Assembly: GCA_944989445.1 (NCBI GenBank)
Contig: CALYLW010000498.1
Span: 366,342-430,341 of the forward strand
Direction of reading: 5' to 3'
DNA from: Ampullaceana balthica
Lineage: Eukaryota; Mollusca; Gastropoda; Lymnaeidae
DNA length: 64,000 nt
The translations under genes and the position numbers were made by a program. The notes under the pieces were generated by a model that had not been told where the DNA came from, did not search any database, and saw nothing but the letters and a program-made list of their open reading frames with translations. Of this stretch, positions 22,221 through 33,650 are shown in pieces. The number at the start of each line of letters is the position of its first letter. Within the stretch, counting starts at the first letter, position 1.

Positions 22221-23034
22221 CTGAATCTAAACTTGGTGCATCAAAGACAGATGCTTAGGTTTCAACTGAACAACGATCCATAATAGTAGTTCAAATGAGC
22301 TTAACCCTTTATGTTAATATTTTGTCCATAGTGCAACAGAGGAAGGATTCCTGCTAACGGACATTTGTAAGTTTGGAATTAAATATTCAGTCTCGGATCT
22401 GAAATATAATAGAATGACATGTAATTTAATTTAAAAAGCAAAAAAAAATTTAAATAATATTAGAAAGAAAAAAAAAGGAAAAACCAGTTTAATGGATATT
22501 CATGACACAGAAGACAATTGTATTCATGAGAACATGGCTTATTAAGTAAGAACAACTGATATAGAAACATGTAGAATTTTTTATAGCATGTAGAATTTTT
22601 TATAGAAGCATACATGGATAATTAAGTAAGATTTGTTTCATTGCTAGAAGCAGGGAACAGAAATGGTCTCATCTTGTAACAGATCACGTAGACTTTGATA
22701 TAATTAATGCAATGGCAATGTATTTAAATAAAAATCTGATAGTAATTTATAAATCACTTGAATATCTAAGTAAATGTTTTTAATAATTATTTGATTCACT
22801 AATTCAGTAATAAGAATGAATTTACCTGTATCATTTTACAGATACTCTGATAGCATAACATAAACCTAATGCCACTCAGCACCATGAAAAAAAAACTTGA
22901 AAACCTCAAGTATTTATTATAAAAAAAATTGTAATTTAAAATTTTAATTTCAATGTTGGTTCTTCAAATTTATTTAACCCAAAGCTGATGACATTGACAT
23001 GAAACAATTAATTTTAATCTGAAAACCATTAGCA

Positions 23035-23170
23035 GTGGCAAATACTGGATGTCTGTGTGATTATAAGATAATAATATAATATTGGAGGCCAAAATTTAAG
23101 AGGTGGCAAATACTGGATGTCTGTGTGATTATAAGATAATAATATAATATTGGAGGCAAAACTTTAAAAA
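23035..23170. repeat. 68-bp direct duplication
   Basis: Two near-identical copies beginning GTGGCAAATACTGGATGTCT sit head to tail at 23035 and 23103. Confidence 0.93.
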
Positions 23171-23775
23171 AGAATTTTGTAAAACAAGAATTTCTTAGTT
23201 TTAAAAAAAATTACATTTTGAAATTAAATTTAAATTAGTTTTTAAAAAGTCACTTGCACTGTAAGGAGCAGCATTAAACATTATCACACAAGTCAGAAAA
23301 AGGCTGATATATGTAACATCAATTTTATCCAGACAGACTTACTTTTCAGAAACCACTTTGAGTGACTTTGTATGGAAAATATCACTTGCATTCGCAATAA
23401 ATAAAAATCAACTGCAATTCATTGCAGATTATAACTGTAATATGGATAAGTTGGGCTAAGATATTTTCCCCATGTTAATATTTCTAAACTAAGGTTTGGC
23501 TTGAATCCCATAAAAATGTTGCAAAAAACAAAACAAAAAATATTGTTAGCCCATAATTGAACAACTGTAAATAAGGCTCTCACTTATTTAACTCAAATAA
23601 TTCATACATAAGTCCATATTTAATCAATGACAATGGTTTTTTTAAAAATTAAATGGGCATTGTTATGGCTGAATTAAAACTAAGCGTAGATTTATATAAT
23701 TTTTATATGAATAAAATTATGTATGTATATGTATGAAGTTTAAATTACTTAAAAATATTAAAATTGTTTAAACTG

Positions 23776-23836
23776 GATAAGCCTAGGACGCAAATAATCG
23801 TCTGTTTAGAAGGAGTGTCTTTAATAGATAAGATAG
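23776..23836 (+). mobile_element. SINE 3'-tail relic
   Basis: GGATAAGCCTAGGACGCAAA, ATCGTCTGTTTAGAAGGAGT and AATAGATAAGATAG appear in the order seen at the 3' end of the SINE at 38015-38309 and of the relic at 17.3 kb. No tRNA-like head is attached. Confidence 0.65.
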
Positions 23837-23848
23837 TTATATAGCTAA

Positions 23849-24233
23849 GGGCCCGTCCATATATGACGTCACGTGCCTAGGGCGGAGGAGGGGGGTCGAG
23901 CATTTGTGATGATGTGTGACGAGGGAGGGGGGGGTGTTCAAAATGCGATACTTTAAATAAAAGTTCCACTTAAATATTTGATTGTTTTCAATTTATTTAG
24001 TGACATTTTCAATGGCTTCACACGTGTTACTCTAAAAAAGTGCAGTCTTACTCTAAAAACATAGTTAAATGACAAAAAAGTAATTTTCAACATGCTAATT
24101 TTTAATTAGAAAATACGGTTGCAAAGCTTTGTGATGTAATATTGGAGGGGGGTCTAAGCTTTTGTGACAAAGTGTGACAAGGGGGGAGGTAAAAATCTGA
24201 CTAAATCATGTGACGTCATTTATGGATGTCGTG
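23849..24233 (+). mobile_element. GGGGCCGTCC-family TIR element (385 bp)
   Basis: The left end GGGCCCGTCCATATATGACG continues TCACGTGCCTAGGG; the right end complement reads CGACATCCATAAATGACGTC. Subterminal poly-G runs, AATAAAAGTTCCACTTAAAT and GGCTTCACACGTGTTAC are diagnostic of the family. It has no coding capacity. The right terminus is eroded and no TSD is visible. Confidence 0.75.
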
Positions 24234-25830
24234 TTTTTATCCAAAATTCAGGTAATCATATTTTGAAATAAAATTCACACCCCTAACCTAGTGACTTAAA
24301 ATAAGAAATTAATTATTCAAGTTGCCTGGGGAACTTATTTATGACATTTAAAAAGCTGTTGTAGTACTCCTGGTTTTTATTTCCTAATAATATTTTTTTT
24401 AACTTTTCACAAGGATAATTTTGAAAGACATAAGATGTAATTTAGGGGTTTCAAACCCTCTGTCTTCTGGCCCTCTGTAACCCAGAACAGTTATGTTAGA
24501 TGTTAAACTCAATATCCTTAACTCACAAAAATATTGGAAATATGACTATAGACTATGGATATTGATAGGGAAATTAAGAAATTTCACTGAAACTATGAAC
24601 ATGACCATGTCACTTTTAAATAAAAGCAAACTAAACAATTTTATGCATTTAATTTGGACATGCTGGTGATTCATTTATCAGTGAAAAGGTTAATTGATAG
24701 GGTAAGAGGGCTCCTCAAATTACACATGTATAATTAATTTAATTAATTATAATTAAATTATAATCTAGTTCCATTATTTAAGTTCATCACCAGAATGCCA
24801 CTAATACCAGACTACCCTAATCCTAAATTTACATTTCTAAATTGTATTACCCTAAAAAAATGTAAAATTTAATTACTCCTGGTAATTTTAATTGTAATTT
24901 GACTTTGACATTTCTAAATCACATGTATATTGTATAAGTATAAAATGTATTCATTATAATTCAAGTATATCTTATTAATTATTATACTATTATTAGTATT
25001 AGTATTAAAATTAAGTATTTGATTTAGATTTAGAAAGCAATGCCAAAAACAGTAGTCAATAGTATAGTATAGTAGTACTATATAGATGGTCTTAGTTTGA
25101 GGTTTAAGTTTAAGACATTTAGACTAAAATTTTAGTATGTATTGTAAAATTTTACCAACACACTTTGACTTTGCATTTAAATTTTAATAATCTATTTATT
25201 TTTAAGTTTTTAGTCTATTACAAGTTACAAACATTCCTACATTACATGATCATCATAATCTGTCATAATTTAATTATCATTTAATAATAATAATTATAGA
25301 TATTGTAATCTCTATTTTATGTCAAAACCACTGTCACTGACACTTCTGAAATGTCAATAGAAGAATATTATGTCCATAGTAACCTGTAACTGTAAGTTAC
25401 CTAACTAACATTTAATTAGACCCAATTACTAATTACCAATACTAAATCATGGCAATGGCCCCAATGAAACAGCATCGGCATCTTAGTTAAGAAAATTAGA
25501 AAATGTCCACAGCCTATGCGGCACTATGCCATAAGTATAAGCCATAGCCATAGGGCTATAGGCATAGGCCATAATCATAAGTCCTACTAATACTGTGTCA
25601 TAATTAAGAGTCTTAATTTAAGACAGATGCTTTGACTTTTTAATTTAATAAATAAATTTATCTAAAATTAAATCTAAGTACATAGACGTAGGCTAGGCTA
25701 CTTAAAAAAATGATTTTCACACTTATTATTTAAAATTGAAATGATCGAATCCTCTCTTTAACACCATACCTCATCTCAGAAATTATTTTAAACAAATTGT
25801 ATAAAAATCAGGTCAAATAACGTAGTTCAC

Positions 25831-25946
25831 CTGTCGGCCTCATACGTTTCCTTCAGTATAGTGGAATGTATATTTATGGTATATACTGTCATAGATAATA
25901 CTTCCCCGGATGTAAACAAATGTTCATTCCACTGTCCACCAGTCAT
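25831..25946 (-). CDS. weak candidate first coding exon
   Basis: On the minus strand an ATG at 25946 opens 38 codons plus two bases and ends at a donor-like site (GCCGACAG|GTGAAC). The encoded piece starts MTGGQWNEHLFTSGEVLSMT. Its phase-2 donor would join in frame to the alternative acceptor at 22165 of the downstream exon candidate, giving a 3.67 kb intron, but not to the acceptor at 22221. The frame extends 23 codons upstream of the ATG before a stop. No domain is recognised, so it may be 5' UTR or chance. Confidence 0.2.
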
Positions 25947-26477
25947 GGAAATCAAGGTCAACGAGAGGCTAATAACGATTATGTGGGAAACTTCCACATT
26001 ACATTTCACTCCCAATCTTCTATAGATTCATTTACACAATATATCAAAATCCAATCGTTTCATTTTAATAAAACTTGAAAATATGTTTCCTGTCATTAAA
26101 TTTACTAACTCAGAAAAAAAAATGAAATCGTCCGAAAACGCCTTTGCCTTTGCCTCAACAAACACTAACACGTGAAATGCTTGTCACGTTTGTCGCTTTA
26201 TTATTACAATCACACCCATGGCCATGGCGATAATTAAATTAAATATATCTCAATACATTTGGTTAGTCCGTAAGACTTGTAGTAGCCTCAACATAAAAAT
26301 TAAGACACTATAAAAAAATATCAAACTACACTAATTTCTATTGTAGTCCTAATTAAAATAGCTGTAGTTGAAGTATGATATAACTATTCACATTTATAAA
26401 AATAAATATTTCTAGGCTCAGACATACCGCGTAGAGCACAAAAATAATAGGCCCTACAGTTATAGCAGTGATTACTT

Positions 26478-26515
26478 TAATATATATATATATATATATA
26501 ATATATATATATTAT
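26478..26515. repeat. AT dinucleotide microsatellite
   Basis: About 19 AT/TA dinucleotides with one interruption (TAATATAT). Confidence 0.95.
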
Positions 26516-27415
26516 TAGGGATGGATTTTAGGTGTGGAAAAAAAAGGGGGGGGGGTGGAAGCAAAGCCTAAATCATTCAAAGAAAGGGTGAAATTTCAGA
26601 TTACCTTTTCGTAATGCTTAAATAAACGTAAGATCAGAGAAAAATAAAGTTAAAGTAACAAATAAAAATGCCGATTTAAAATATCAAATTAATGATTAAA
26701 TTATACTCTATACATAATAAACTTTGTAAGTGTAGACTTGTAAAAGTCTTTCTCTTGAAATATATTTCATCAACTGATTTATTAATTAAATATTTTAAAC
26801 TTGAACACTGCGGGAGACTAACCCTTGAGCACCTCAAAGTTATTACTGTACTATGTTATGGCGTAATAGAATACACGAGAGTGTGGGCTGTATAACACGC
26901 ACGTTGCAAGCCTCGCGCGCCAACTTAAAACACGACGTCACTTTCTGATGCCAATGAATACTTCCTCTACTAATCTATTTCTAACGATCAGTTGGTCTCA
27001 AACTGGGTCAAAGATACCGCTTTGCTTTTCTTTGTTTATAATTAAGGTTTTTTAAAAATTCTATCAGTGCTTATATTACTCAGAATATGACTAGATTTTA
27101 GATAAAAGAATGAAAAAGGCATAGTTAAAAATAAAATGGAGGCGGGACCATAGCGCCACTTCTCCCGAGCCAGTCTTAGGTCTGTCTCCTCTTCACTCCA
27201 ACTCGATAGCTGTTATTCTCTTCAATGTAACTAATATATTCGAGTCACCCAAACGTCGCATAAGTTATTTTACATTTCATGGCACTTGGGGGGAAAAGTC
27301 ATTACATACTATTATGTTATTATTTTTACACACACACAATGCCTTTAAAACGTCGTCAATTTTAAAAGTAAGTGGGAAGAACTTAACTAGCCTCGTTAAC
27401 TCTATTATACTATAG

Positions 27416-29785
27416 CAGGTGTCGGGAAACCATGGCTCGCGAGCCAAATATGGCTCTATTGATAGCTGCATCTGGCTCTTAGACAAATGTTCGTTTATAT
27501 TTTTAAAAAACGTTTATTCAGACTAATTTTATCTACATATTAATTGCATAATAAAAAAAACAGCATAACGATTTTATTAAAAATAATTCAGAGACAGAAT
27601 TAATGTATTTTTAAATCCTTTATATTAACTCGTGGTGTCTGCGGCCGCCCGACCGACCGACCGACCGCCCGCCTTGTCGCCAAAACTTTTGAGCGATTTT
27701 TAACCCACTTGCTCGTAAGATAGCGAGCTGAAATTTTGCAGGCAGTTTCGTACCGATAATAAAAACAATGTATCAAAATTTCAGATCGATCGCATGTACC
27801 GTAATTAAATTATTGATTTTTTAGATTATTTTATTTATTCCTATGTATCATGCATTTTTTGAGATAGAGCGTCGCGGTGCGTATTATATTGAACAACCTT
27901 TCTGTCGCGCAATAAGGTGCGTATTTTATTGACAGCACTTTTTATAAACATATTCCTGATCGGTGCGCATTATATTAAACATGTTTTACGACACAACTGC
28001 AATTTTGTATTTCTGGATGGTCTGGCGCTGCGTATTATAATGAACATTCTTTTAGTTACTTCTCGTACATAAAGGATTTATAGTCAAAAACTTGGTTTTT
28101 TACGGGTTTTTCTTATTAAATCCTTTATATTAACTCGTGGTGTCTGCGGCCGCCCGACCGACCGACCGCCGCGCCTTGTCGCCAAAACTTTTGATCGATT
28201 TTTAACCCACTTGCTCGTAAGCATAGCGAGCTGAAATTTTGCAGGCAGTTTCGTACCGATGATAAAAACAATGTATCAAAATTTCAGATCGATCGCATGT
28301 ACCGTAATTAAATTATTGATTTTTTAGATTATTTTATTTATTCCTATGTATCATGCTATTTTTTGAGATAGAGCGTCGCGGTGCGTATTATATTGAACAA
28401 CCTTTCTGTCGCGCAATAAGGTGCGTATTTTATTGACAGCTCTTTTTATAAACATATTCCTGATCGGTGCGCATTATATTAAACATGTTTTACGACACAA
28501 CTGCAATTTTGTATTTCTGGATGGTCTGGCGCTGCGTATTATAATGAACATTCTTTTAATTACTTCTCGTACATAAAGGATTTATAGTCAAAAACTTGGT
28601 TTTTTACGGGTTTTTCTTATTAAATCCTTTATATTAACTCGTGGTGTCTGCGGCCGACCGACCGACCGACCGCCCGCTTGTCGCCAAAACTTTTGATCGA
28701 TTTTTAACCCACTTGCTCGTAAGCTAGCGAGCTGAAATTTTGCAGGCAGTTTCGTACCGATGATAAAAACAATGTATCAAAATTTCAGATCGATCGCATG
28801 TACCGTAATTAAATTATTGATTTTTTAGATTATTTTATTTATTCCTATGTATCATGCTATTTTTTGAGATAGAGCGTCGCGGTGCGTATTATATTGAACA
28901 ACCTTTCTGTCGCGCAATAAGGTGCGTATTTTATTGACAGCTCTTTTTATAAACATATTCCTGATCGGTGCGCATTATATTAAACATGTTTTACGACACA
29001 ACTGCAATTTTGTATTTCTGGATGGTCTGGCGCTGCGTATTATAATGAACATTCTTTTAGTTACTTCTCGTACATAAAGGATTTATAGTCAAAAACTTGG
29101 TTTTTTACGGGTTTTTCTTATTAAATCCTTTATATTAACTCGTGGTGTCTGCGGCCGACCGCCGCTGCTGCCTTGTCGCCAAAACTTTTGATCGATTTTT
29201 AACCCACTTGCTCGCAAGCTAGCGAGCTGAAATTTTGCAGGCAGTTTCGTACCGATGATAAAAACAATGTATCAAAATTTCAGATCGATCGCATGTACCG
29301 TAATTAAATTATTGATTTTTTAGATTATTTTATTTATTCCTATGTATCATGCTATTTTTTGAGATAGAGCGTCGCGGTGCGTATTATATTGAACTACCTT
29401 TCTGTCGCGCAATAAGGTGCGTATTTTATTGACAACTCTTTTTATAAACATATTCCTGATCGGTGCGCATTATATTAAACATGTTTTACGACACAACTGC
29501 AATTTTGTATTTCTGGATGGTCTGGCGCTGCGTATTATAATGAACATTCTTTTAGTTACGTCTCGTACATAAAGGATTTATAGTGAAAAACTTGTTTTTT
29601 TACGTTTTTTAAAAAATTAGTGTTTAAATTACAAAAAATGTACACATTTACTTGAATTTTTAGTGTTAAACATAACGTATGGCTCTCACAGAATTACTTT
29701 TTCAAAATATGTTGTGTTTATGGCTCTCTCAGACAAAATATGTGGTGTTTATGGCTCTCTCAGACCAAAAGTTTCCCGACCCCTG
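27416..29785. mobile_element. hAT element (2370 bp) with perfect TSD, hosting a tandem array
   Basis: The left end CAGGTGTCGGGAAACCATGG and the right end, whose complement is CAGGGGTCGGGAAAC, are hAT-type TIRs. The flanks are TACTATAG at 27408-27415 and 29786-29793, a perfect 8-bp TSD. Both subterminal regions carry TGGCTCT words: TGGCTCTATTGATAGCTGCA on the left and about 2-3 copies of a 31-bp unit (TGGCTCTCTCAGAC..AAATATG) on the right. No transposase remains; four ~503-bp units fill the interior. Confidence 0.93.
27613..29606 (+). repeat. four tandem ~503-bp units inside the hAT
   Basis: Units start at 27613, 28118, 28622 and 29123 (spacing 505, 504 and 501 bp) at AAATCCTTTATATTAACTCG. 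They are nearly identical apart from a variable CCGA microsatellite close to each start. Each contains GCTCGTAAGCTAGCGAGC, which can form a hairpin, the GTGCGTATTATATTGAAC words, and an end with AAAGGATTTATAGTCAAAAA and TTTTTTACGGG. A Helitron-like identity is suspected because Helitrons can form head-to-tail arrays, but it is not proven. Confidence 0.9.
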
Positions 29786-29793
29786 TACTATAG

Positions 29794-30081
29794 GCTCGTA
29801 TAAAGCAATTCATTGTGTTTTTAAATTTCATGAGATAAGAGTGTATGGTATAAATAATTCGTGTAAGTTTTAATGGAATTAAATAAATTACTAATCAGAA
29901 AGTCCATGGAATAAACATAGGACGTGACGTTGCTAACAAATAAAAATTATTCTTAAAAACCAAACTCAAATATTGCTATGTAATTTAGTCCACTATGTTT
30001 GTCTTGAACTCTTTAATTCTTTACTTCATACAGAGTTTTGTAATAGGAACGTATGCTTTAAAATACTTTTACTTTCATGGT
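29794..30081. other. AT-rich spacer
   Basis: About 290 bp between two transposons; no feature recognised. Confidence 0.5.
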
Positions 30082-30277
30082 TTAGGGGCCGTCCATAAAG
30101 TACGTCACGCTATTTTGACCCCCCTGTCACAAACTGTCACAAATCTCTGGAACCCCCCCCCCTAAAGTACGTCACACTTTCGAAAAAAATATTTAATTAA
30201 CAACTATTTAATTTAATACTTAAATTACACTTCACCATTAAACTGTATTAAAATATAAACTTTCCAATTAAAAGTAA

Positions 30278-30546
30278 GGATGTACCAGATTCAAAATTTT
30301 GAAATCCGGCCGGAGCTGAATTTGGCCGGATTTATGAAGTGAAATCCGGCTGGCGCCGAAATCAGATTTCTTTAAAATTGCCGGATTCCTGATTTGCCGG
30401 AGCCATTATGAATATATATATAAATTAGGAATCTACCAGCCGGATTTATAAAGTGAAACCTGCCGGAGTCGAAGCCAGAGCCGGATTTTTTTTTAATAGC
30501 CGGATTCCGGATTTGCCGAGCTGGAGCCGAAATCCCGTACACCCCC
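30278..30546. mobile_element. short TIR element with internal duplication, nested
   Basis: GGATGTACCAGATT on the left and GGGGGTGTACGGGATTTCGG (complement of the right end) suggest TIRs. The interior repeats CCGGATT, GCCGGA and ATAAAGTGAAA words twice on a spacing of about 120 bp. A TTAAAAG word lies near both ends and may be the TSD. Confidence 0.5.
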
Positions 30547-30639
30547 ACTTAAAAGAACTATCATATTATTAAAATGACTTTAATAGTAGAATAGTTAATT
30601 GGCAACAGTTGTCACAGTTATTACTTAACAGTTAGTGCC

Positions 30640-31327
30640 ACAAAAACACTAGTCTGTGCTCTTGTACTGGCTCGTATGGATTACTGCAATTCTCTTCTGT
30701 CAGGTGTGCCAAAACAATGCATTGAAAGACTACAGAAAGTTCAAAATTCAGCTGCCAGACTGGTGCTCAAGGCAAAAAAACATGACCCATGTTACTCCAC
30801 TTCTTCGCTCACTTCATTGGCTGCCTATACAAGCCCGTATTGATTACAAACTGGCCGTTCTCTGTCACAATTTCTTTTCGGACTCATGCCCATCGTATCT
30901 TACTGAACTTTTGTCGGTCTACTCACCCACTCGCAAGCTAAGATCTTCTGCAGACACACGCGTTCTCTCTGTTCCTACGACACGCACCAAAACGTTTGGT
31001 GAAAGGTCGTTCTCTTTTTGTGCAGCCAAACAAAGGAATTCTCTACCATTACACATACGTGGTATTCAAACAACCAAGTCCTTCAAGACTGCACTTAAGA
31101 CACATCTTTTCAAAATTTATTTTTAAAAATTGATGAAACAACATTTCTTGTAAATGATTAACGTAGCTTATGTATAATGTATTGTAATTGTGTGTGTTTG
31201 TTGTGATATGAATGTTAATTTAATACTTATAAGTATGTTATTTCTTTCATGTAAAGCGCTGTGAGCCCAGTTCCTTACTGGGATACAACGCTATATAAAT
31301 AATCAATTTATTATTATTATTATTATT
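30640..31327 (+). mobile_element. 5'-truncated LINE 3' end
   Basis: Contains the last part of a reverse-transcriptase ORF2, a 3' UTR ending AACGCTATATAAAT, and a TTATTA tail to about 31327. The UTR also matches the minus-strand fragment at 44520-45055. The protein (SLHWLPIQARIDYKL and FGERSFSFCAAKQRNSLPLH) matches the conserved C-terminal region found downstream of the polymerase in CR1/L2-type LINEs. The catalytic domain itself is absent. Confidence 0.85.
30661..31126 (+). pseudogene. LINE ORF2 C-terminal fragment, frameshifted
   Basis: The conserved reading begins in one frame at 30661 (LVLARMDYCNSLLSG, then LQKVQNSAARLVLKA) and continues from about 30783 in the next frame (HVTPLLRSLHWLP through LKTHLFKIYF, stop at 31124-31126). 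The shift lies at the GACCCATG word near 30782, consistent with one inserted C. The apparent open frame from 30656 is therefore a chimaera whose first ~42 residues are out of frame. The motif order is typical of LINE ORF2 tails. Confidence 0.85.
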
Positions 31328-31576
31328 CAATGAAATAGTAACTCAATCTAGATCAAATTTGAAAAGAAAAATTGCAAAATTACACTTGACAATTGTATAA
31401 TACACATAATTTCTCTGCTAACTTTTCATTTACAATGAATGAGGTTAAGTTTTAGATAATCTTCCGATTATGCAATCTATTGACGCAGGATAATAAGTAG
31501 ATTAGCGAACACTTGAACTCACCCAGAGATTAAATAATGCAAAGAAAACAAAACAATTTGACTTTAAAATAAAAAC

Positions 31577-32579
31577 AACCCGTAAAAAACCAAGTTTTTG
31601 ACTATAAATCCTTTACGTATGAGACGTAACTAAAAGAATGTTCATTATAACACGCAGCGCAAGACCATCCAAAAATACAAAATTGCAGTTGTGTCGTAAA
31701 ACGTGTTTAATATAATGCGCACCGATCAGGAATAGGTTTATAAAAAGTGCTGTCAGTAAAATACGCACCTTATTGCGCGACAGAAAGGTTGTTCAATATA
31801 ATACGCACCGCGACGCTCTATCTCAAAAAATAGCATGATACATAGGAATAAATAAAATAATCTAAAAAATCAATAATTTAATTACGGTACATGCGATCGA
31901 TCTGAAATTTTGATACATTGTTTTTATCATCGGTACGAAACTGCCTGCAAAATTTCAGCTCGCTATCTTGCGAGCAAGTGGGTTAAAAATCGATCAAAAG
32001 TTTTGGCGACAAGCAAGCAAGCAAGGTCGGCCGCAGACACCACGAGTTAATATAAAGGATTTTTTAAATAAGAAAAACCCGTAAAAAACCAAGTTTTTGA
32101 CTATAAATCCTTTATGTACGAGAAGTAATTTAAAAGAATGTTCATTATAATACGCAGCGCCAGACCATCCAGAAATACAAAATTGCAGTTGTGTCGTAAA
32201 ACATGTTTAATATAATGCGCACCGATCAGGAATATGTTTATAAAAAGAGCTGTCAATAAAATACGCACCTTATTGCGCGACAGAAAGGTTGTTCAATATA
32301 ATACGCACCGCGACGCTCTATCTCAAAAAATAGCATGATACATAGGAATAAATAAAATAATCTAAAAAATCAATAATTTAATTACGGTACATGCGATCGA
32401 TCTGAAATTTTGATACATTGTTTTTATCATCGGTACGAAACTGCCTGCAAAATTTCAGCTCGCTATCTTGCGAGCAAGTGGGTTAAAAATCGATCAAAAG
32501 TTTTGGCGACAAGCAAGCAAGCAAGCAAGCAAGGTCGGTCGGTCGGCCGCAGACACCACGAGTTAATATAAAGGATTTA
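31577..32579 (-). repeat. two tandem ~503-bp units, minus strand
   Basis: Two head-to-tail units (31577-32062 and about 32068-32579) are reverse-oriented relatives of those at 27613-29606. In place of a long CCGA run they have CTTG repeats (CAAGCAAGCAAG on plus) plus a shorter CCGA run at the same internal position. They lie inside the 3.56 kb TIR element. Confidence 0.9.
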
Positions 32580-32731
32580 AAAAGACTAGATTGACAAATT
32601 ATGTGACCAACTCTTGTGCTATATTGAATATGTTTATTATGGTCCTATGAATTATGTTTCATTCAAAAATATTCACTGGACATCATCTTACAACGGTGAA
32701 ATGAAGTTTTCATCCATAGTTACGACTGACA

Positions 32732-33267
32732 TCATTCTTTCACCATCATCGTTTCCTGGAAGGATAATTGCAGACAGATCAACTCGTCCTCATCTAGCCA
32801 CTCAACAGCCTCTGTATGTGCATTTTCTCTTCTGGCAATAACTGCCATAGGTTCTCTTTGCCTTCTAGAAGTGATTCTCAAAGGACGGATGCTTTTTATC
32901 TGAGTTGATTCTGGAACAGTTTGGGTGGGGGGTGGGGGGGGTGGGCACATTCTCCTGAGCCCGAGCTCTGTGTTGTCCTGTATGTTTCTTCAAAATTGTT
33001 TGTGAGGCTAAATATAAGTGACCTACTTTGCAAAGTAGATCAAATAAGCTGGTAATCATATGGTTGTACTTTGAAAACTCCTGTTGATCTTGGCATAATG
33101 TCATCAAATTTGAGAGTTTGTGCTACAATCAAGGAAGGACATTTATGAGAATATGCATCTTTCTGAAGCTTTGAGTCCATCAACTGTTTGGTTGATTGGG
33201 ATTGGAGGAGGGGAAGAATCTTGAAGGTAAAACGTTGAAATATGAGCTTCGTGCTTTGTCGCAACAT
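32732..33267 (-). pseudogene. decayed reading frame with zinc-finger-like segment
   Basis: Three overlapping minus-strand frames look like one gene broken by frameshifts: 33040-33267, 32865-33107 and 32732-32950. The middle one contains LCKVGHLYLASQTILKKHTG followed by QH, which resembles a C2H2 zinc finger lacking one cysteine spacing. The switch to the last frame falls at a poly-G tract (about 32925-32941), a likely slippage site. The last frame encodes ITSRRQREPMAVIARRENAH and ends in an acidic segment. It may be cargo of the surrounding TIR element; no transposase motif is recognised. Confidence 0.4.
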
Positions 33268-33650
33268 TTCATGTCCTGATATTTAACAATTTGAGTGAAG
33301 TATTGGCTGGTGCGAGCATGATTGTCAAACCATACCTGATCCTTATATTTGTAATATTAGTCCTGCTGCATCCAATTCAGATTTAAGAAGAACACATTCA
33401 GGAGATACGCATTTCATGCTATTTTGACATAAAACTAATTCTAATTTTTGAAGAAAATAAATTTGAAAATTATTTTTAAAGCTATTTAAATTCTACTAAA
33501 AAAATATAAATAAATTAGAAAAAAAATAATTAAAAAAATAACACACATCACACATGGCCTGACCCCCCTCCCCCCTGTCACTAAGTGTCACACTTTCTTA
33601 GACCCCCTCCCCCCCCTCGGAGCGTGACGTACTTTATGGACGGTCCCTTA

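Larger units (their letters stand above)
22221..23848. other. AT-rich presumed intron or intergenic sequence
   Basis: No coding signal. It holds a 68-bp direct duplication (23035-23170, GTGGCAAATACTGGATGTCT) and a SINE-tail relic at about 23776-23836 with GGACGCAAATAATCGTCTG and AGATAAGATAG. Confidence 0.5.
24234..27407. other. long AT-rich gene-poor stretch
   Basis: Apart from the weak exon candidate at 25831-25946 and an AT dinucleotide tract, no feature is supported. A/T runs and short TATTA-type repeats dominate. Near 26.88-27.25 kb the base composition becomes more balanced, with CACGACGTCAC and GAGGCGGGACC words that could belong to a promoter, but there is no direct evidence. Confidence 0.4.
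30085..33647. mobile_element. large GGGGCCGTCC-type TIR element (3563 bp) with TTA TSD
   Basis: The left end GGGGCCGTCCATAAAGTACG and the right end, whose complement is GGGACCGTCCATAAAGTACG, form long TIRs followed by GTCAC-rich and poly-C subterminal blocks. TTA flanks both sides (30082-30084 and 33648-33650). The interior holds a nested short element, a LINE 3' end, two inverted ~503-bp units and a decayed reading frame at 32.7-33.3 kb. The smaller GGGGCCGTCC elements elsewhere share the end (CATAAATGACGTCACGC) but not the interior. The superfamily is not assigned; a 3-bp TSD is compatible with PIF/Harbinger among others. Confidence 0.75.

Noticed and set aside
30656..31126. 156-codon single open frame as an intact protein
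   Set aside because: The first ~42 residues are out of frame with the LINE ORF2; conserved residues lie in two frames separated by a one-base shift.
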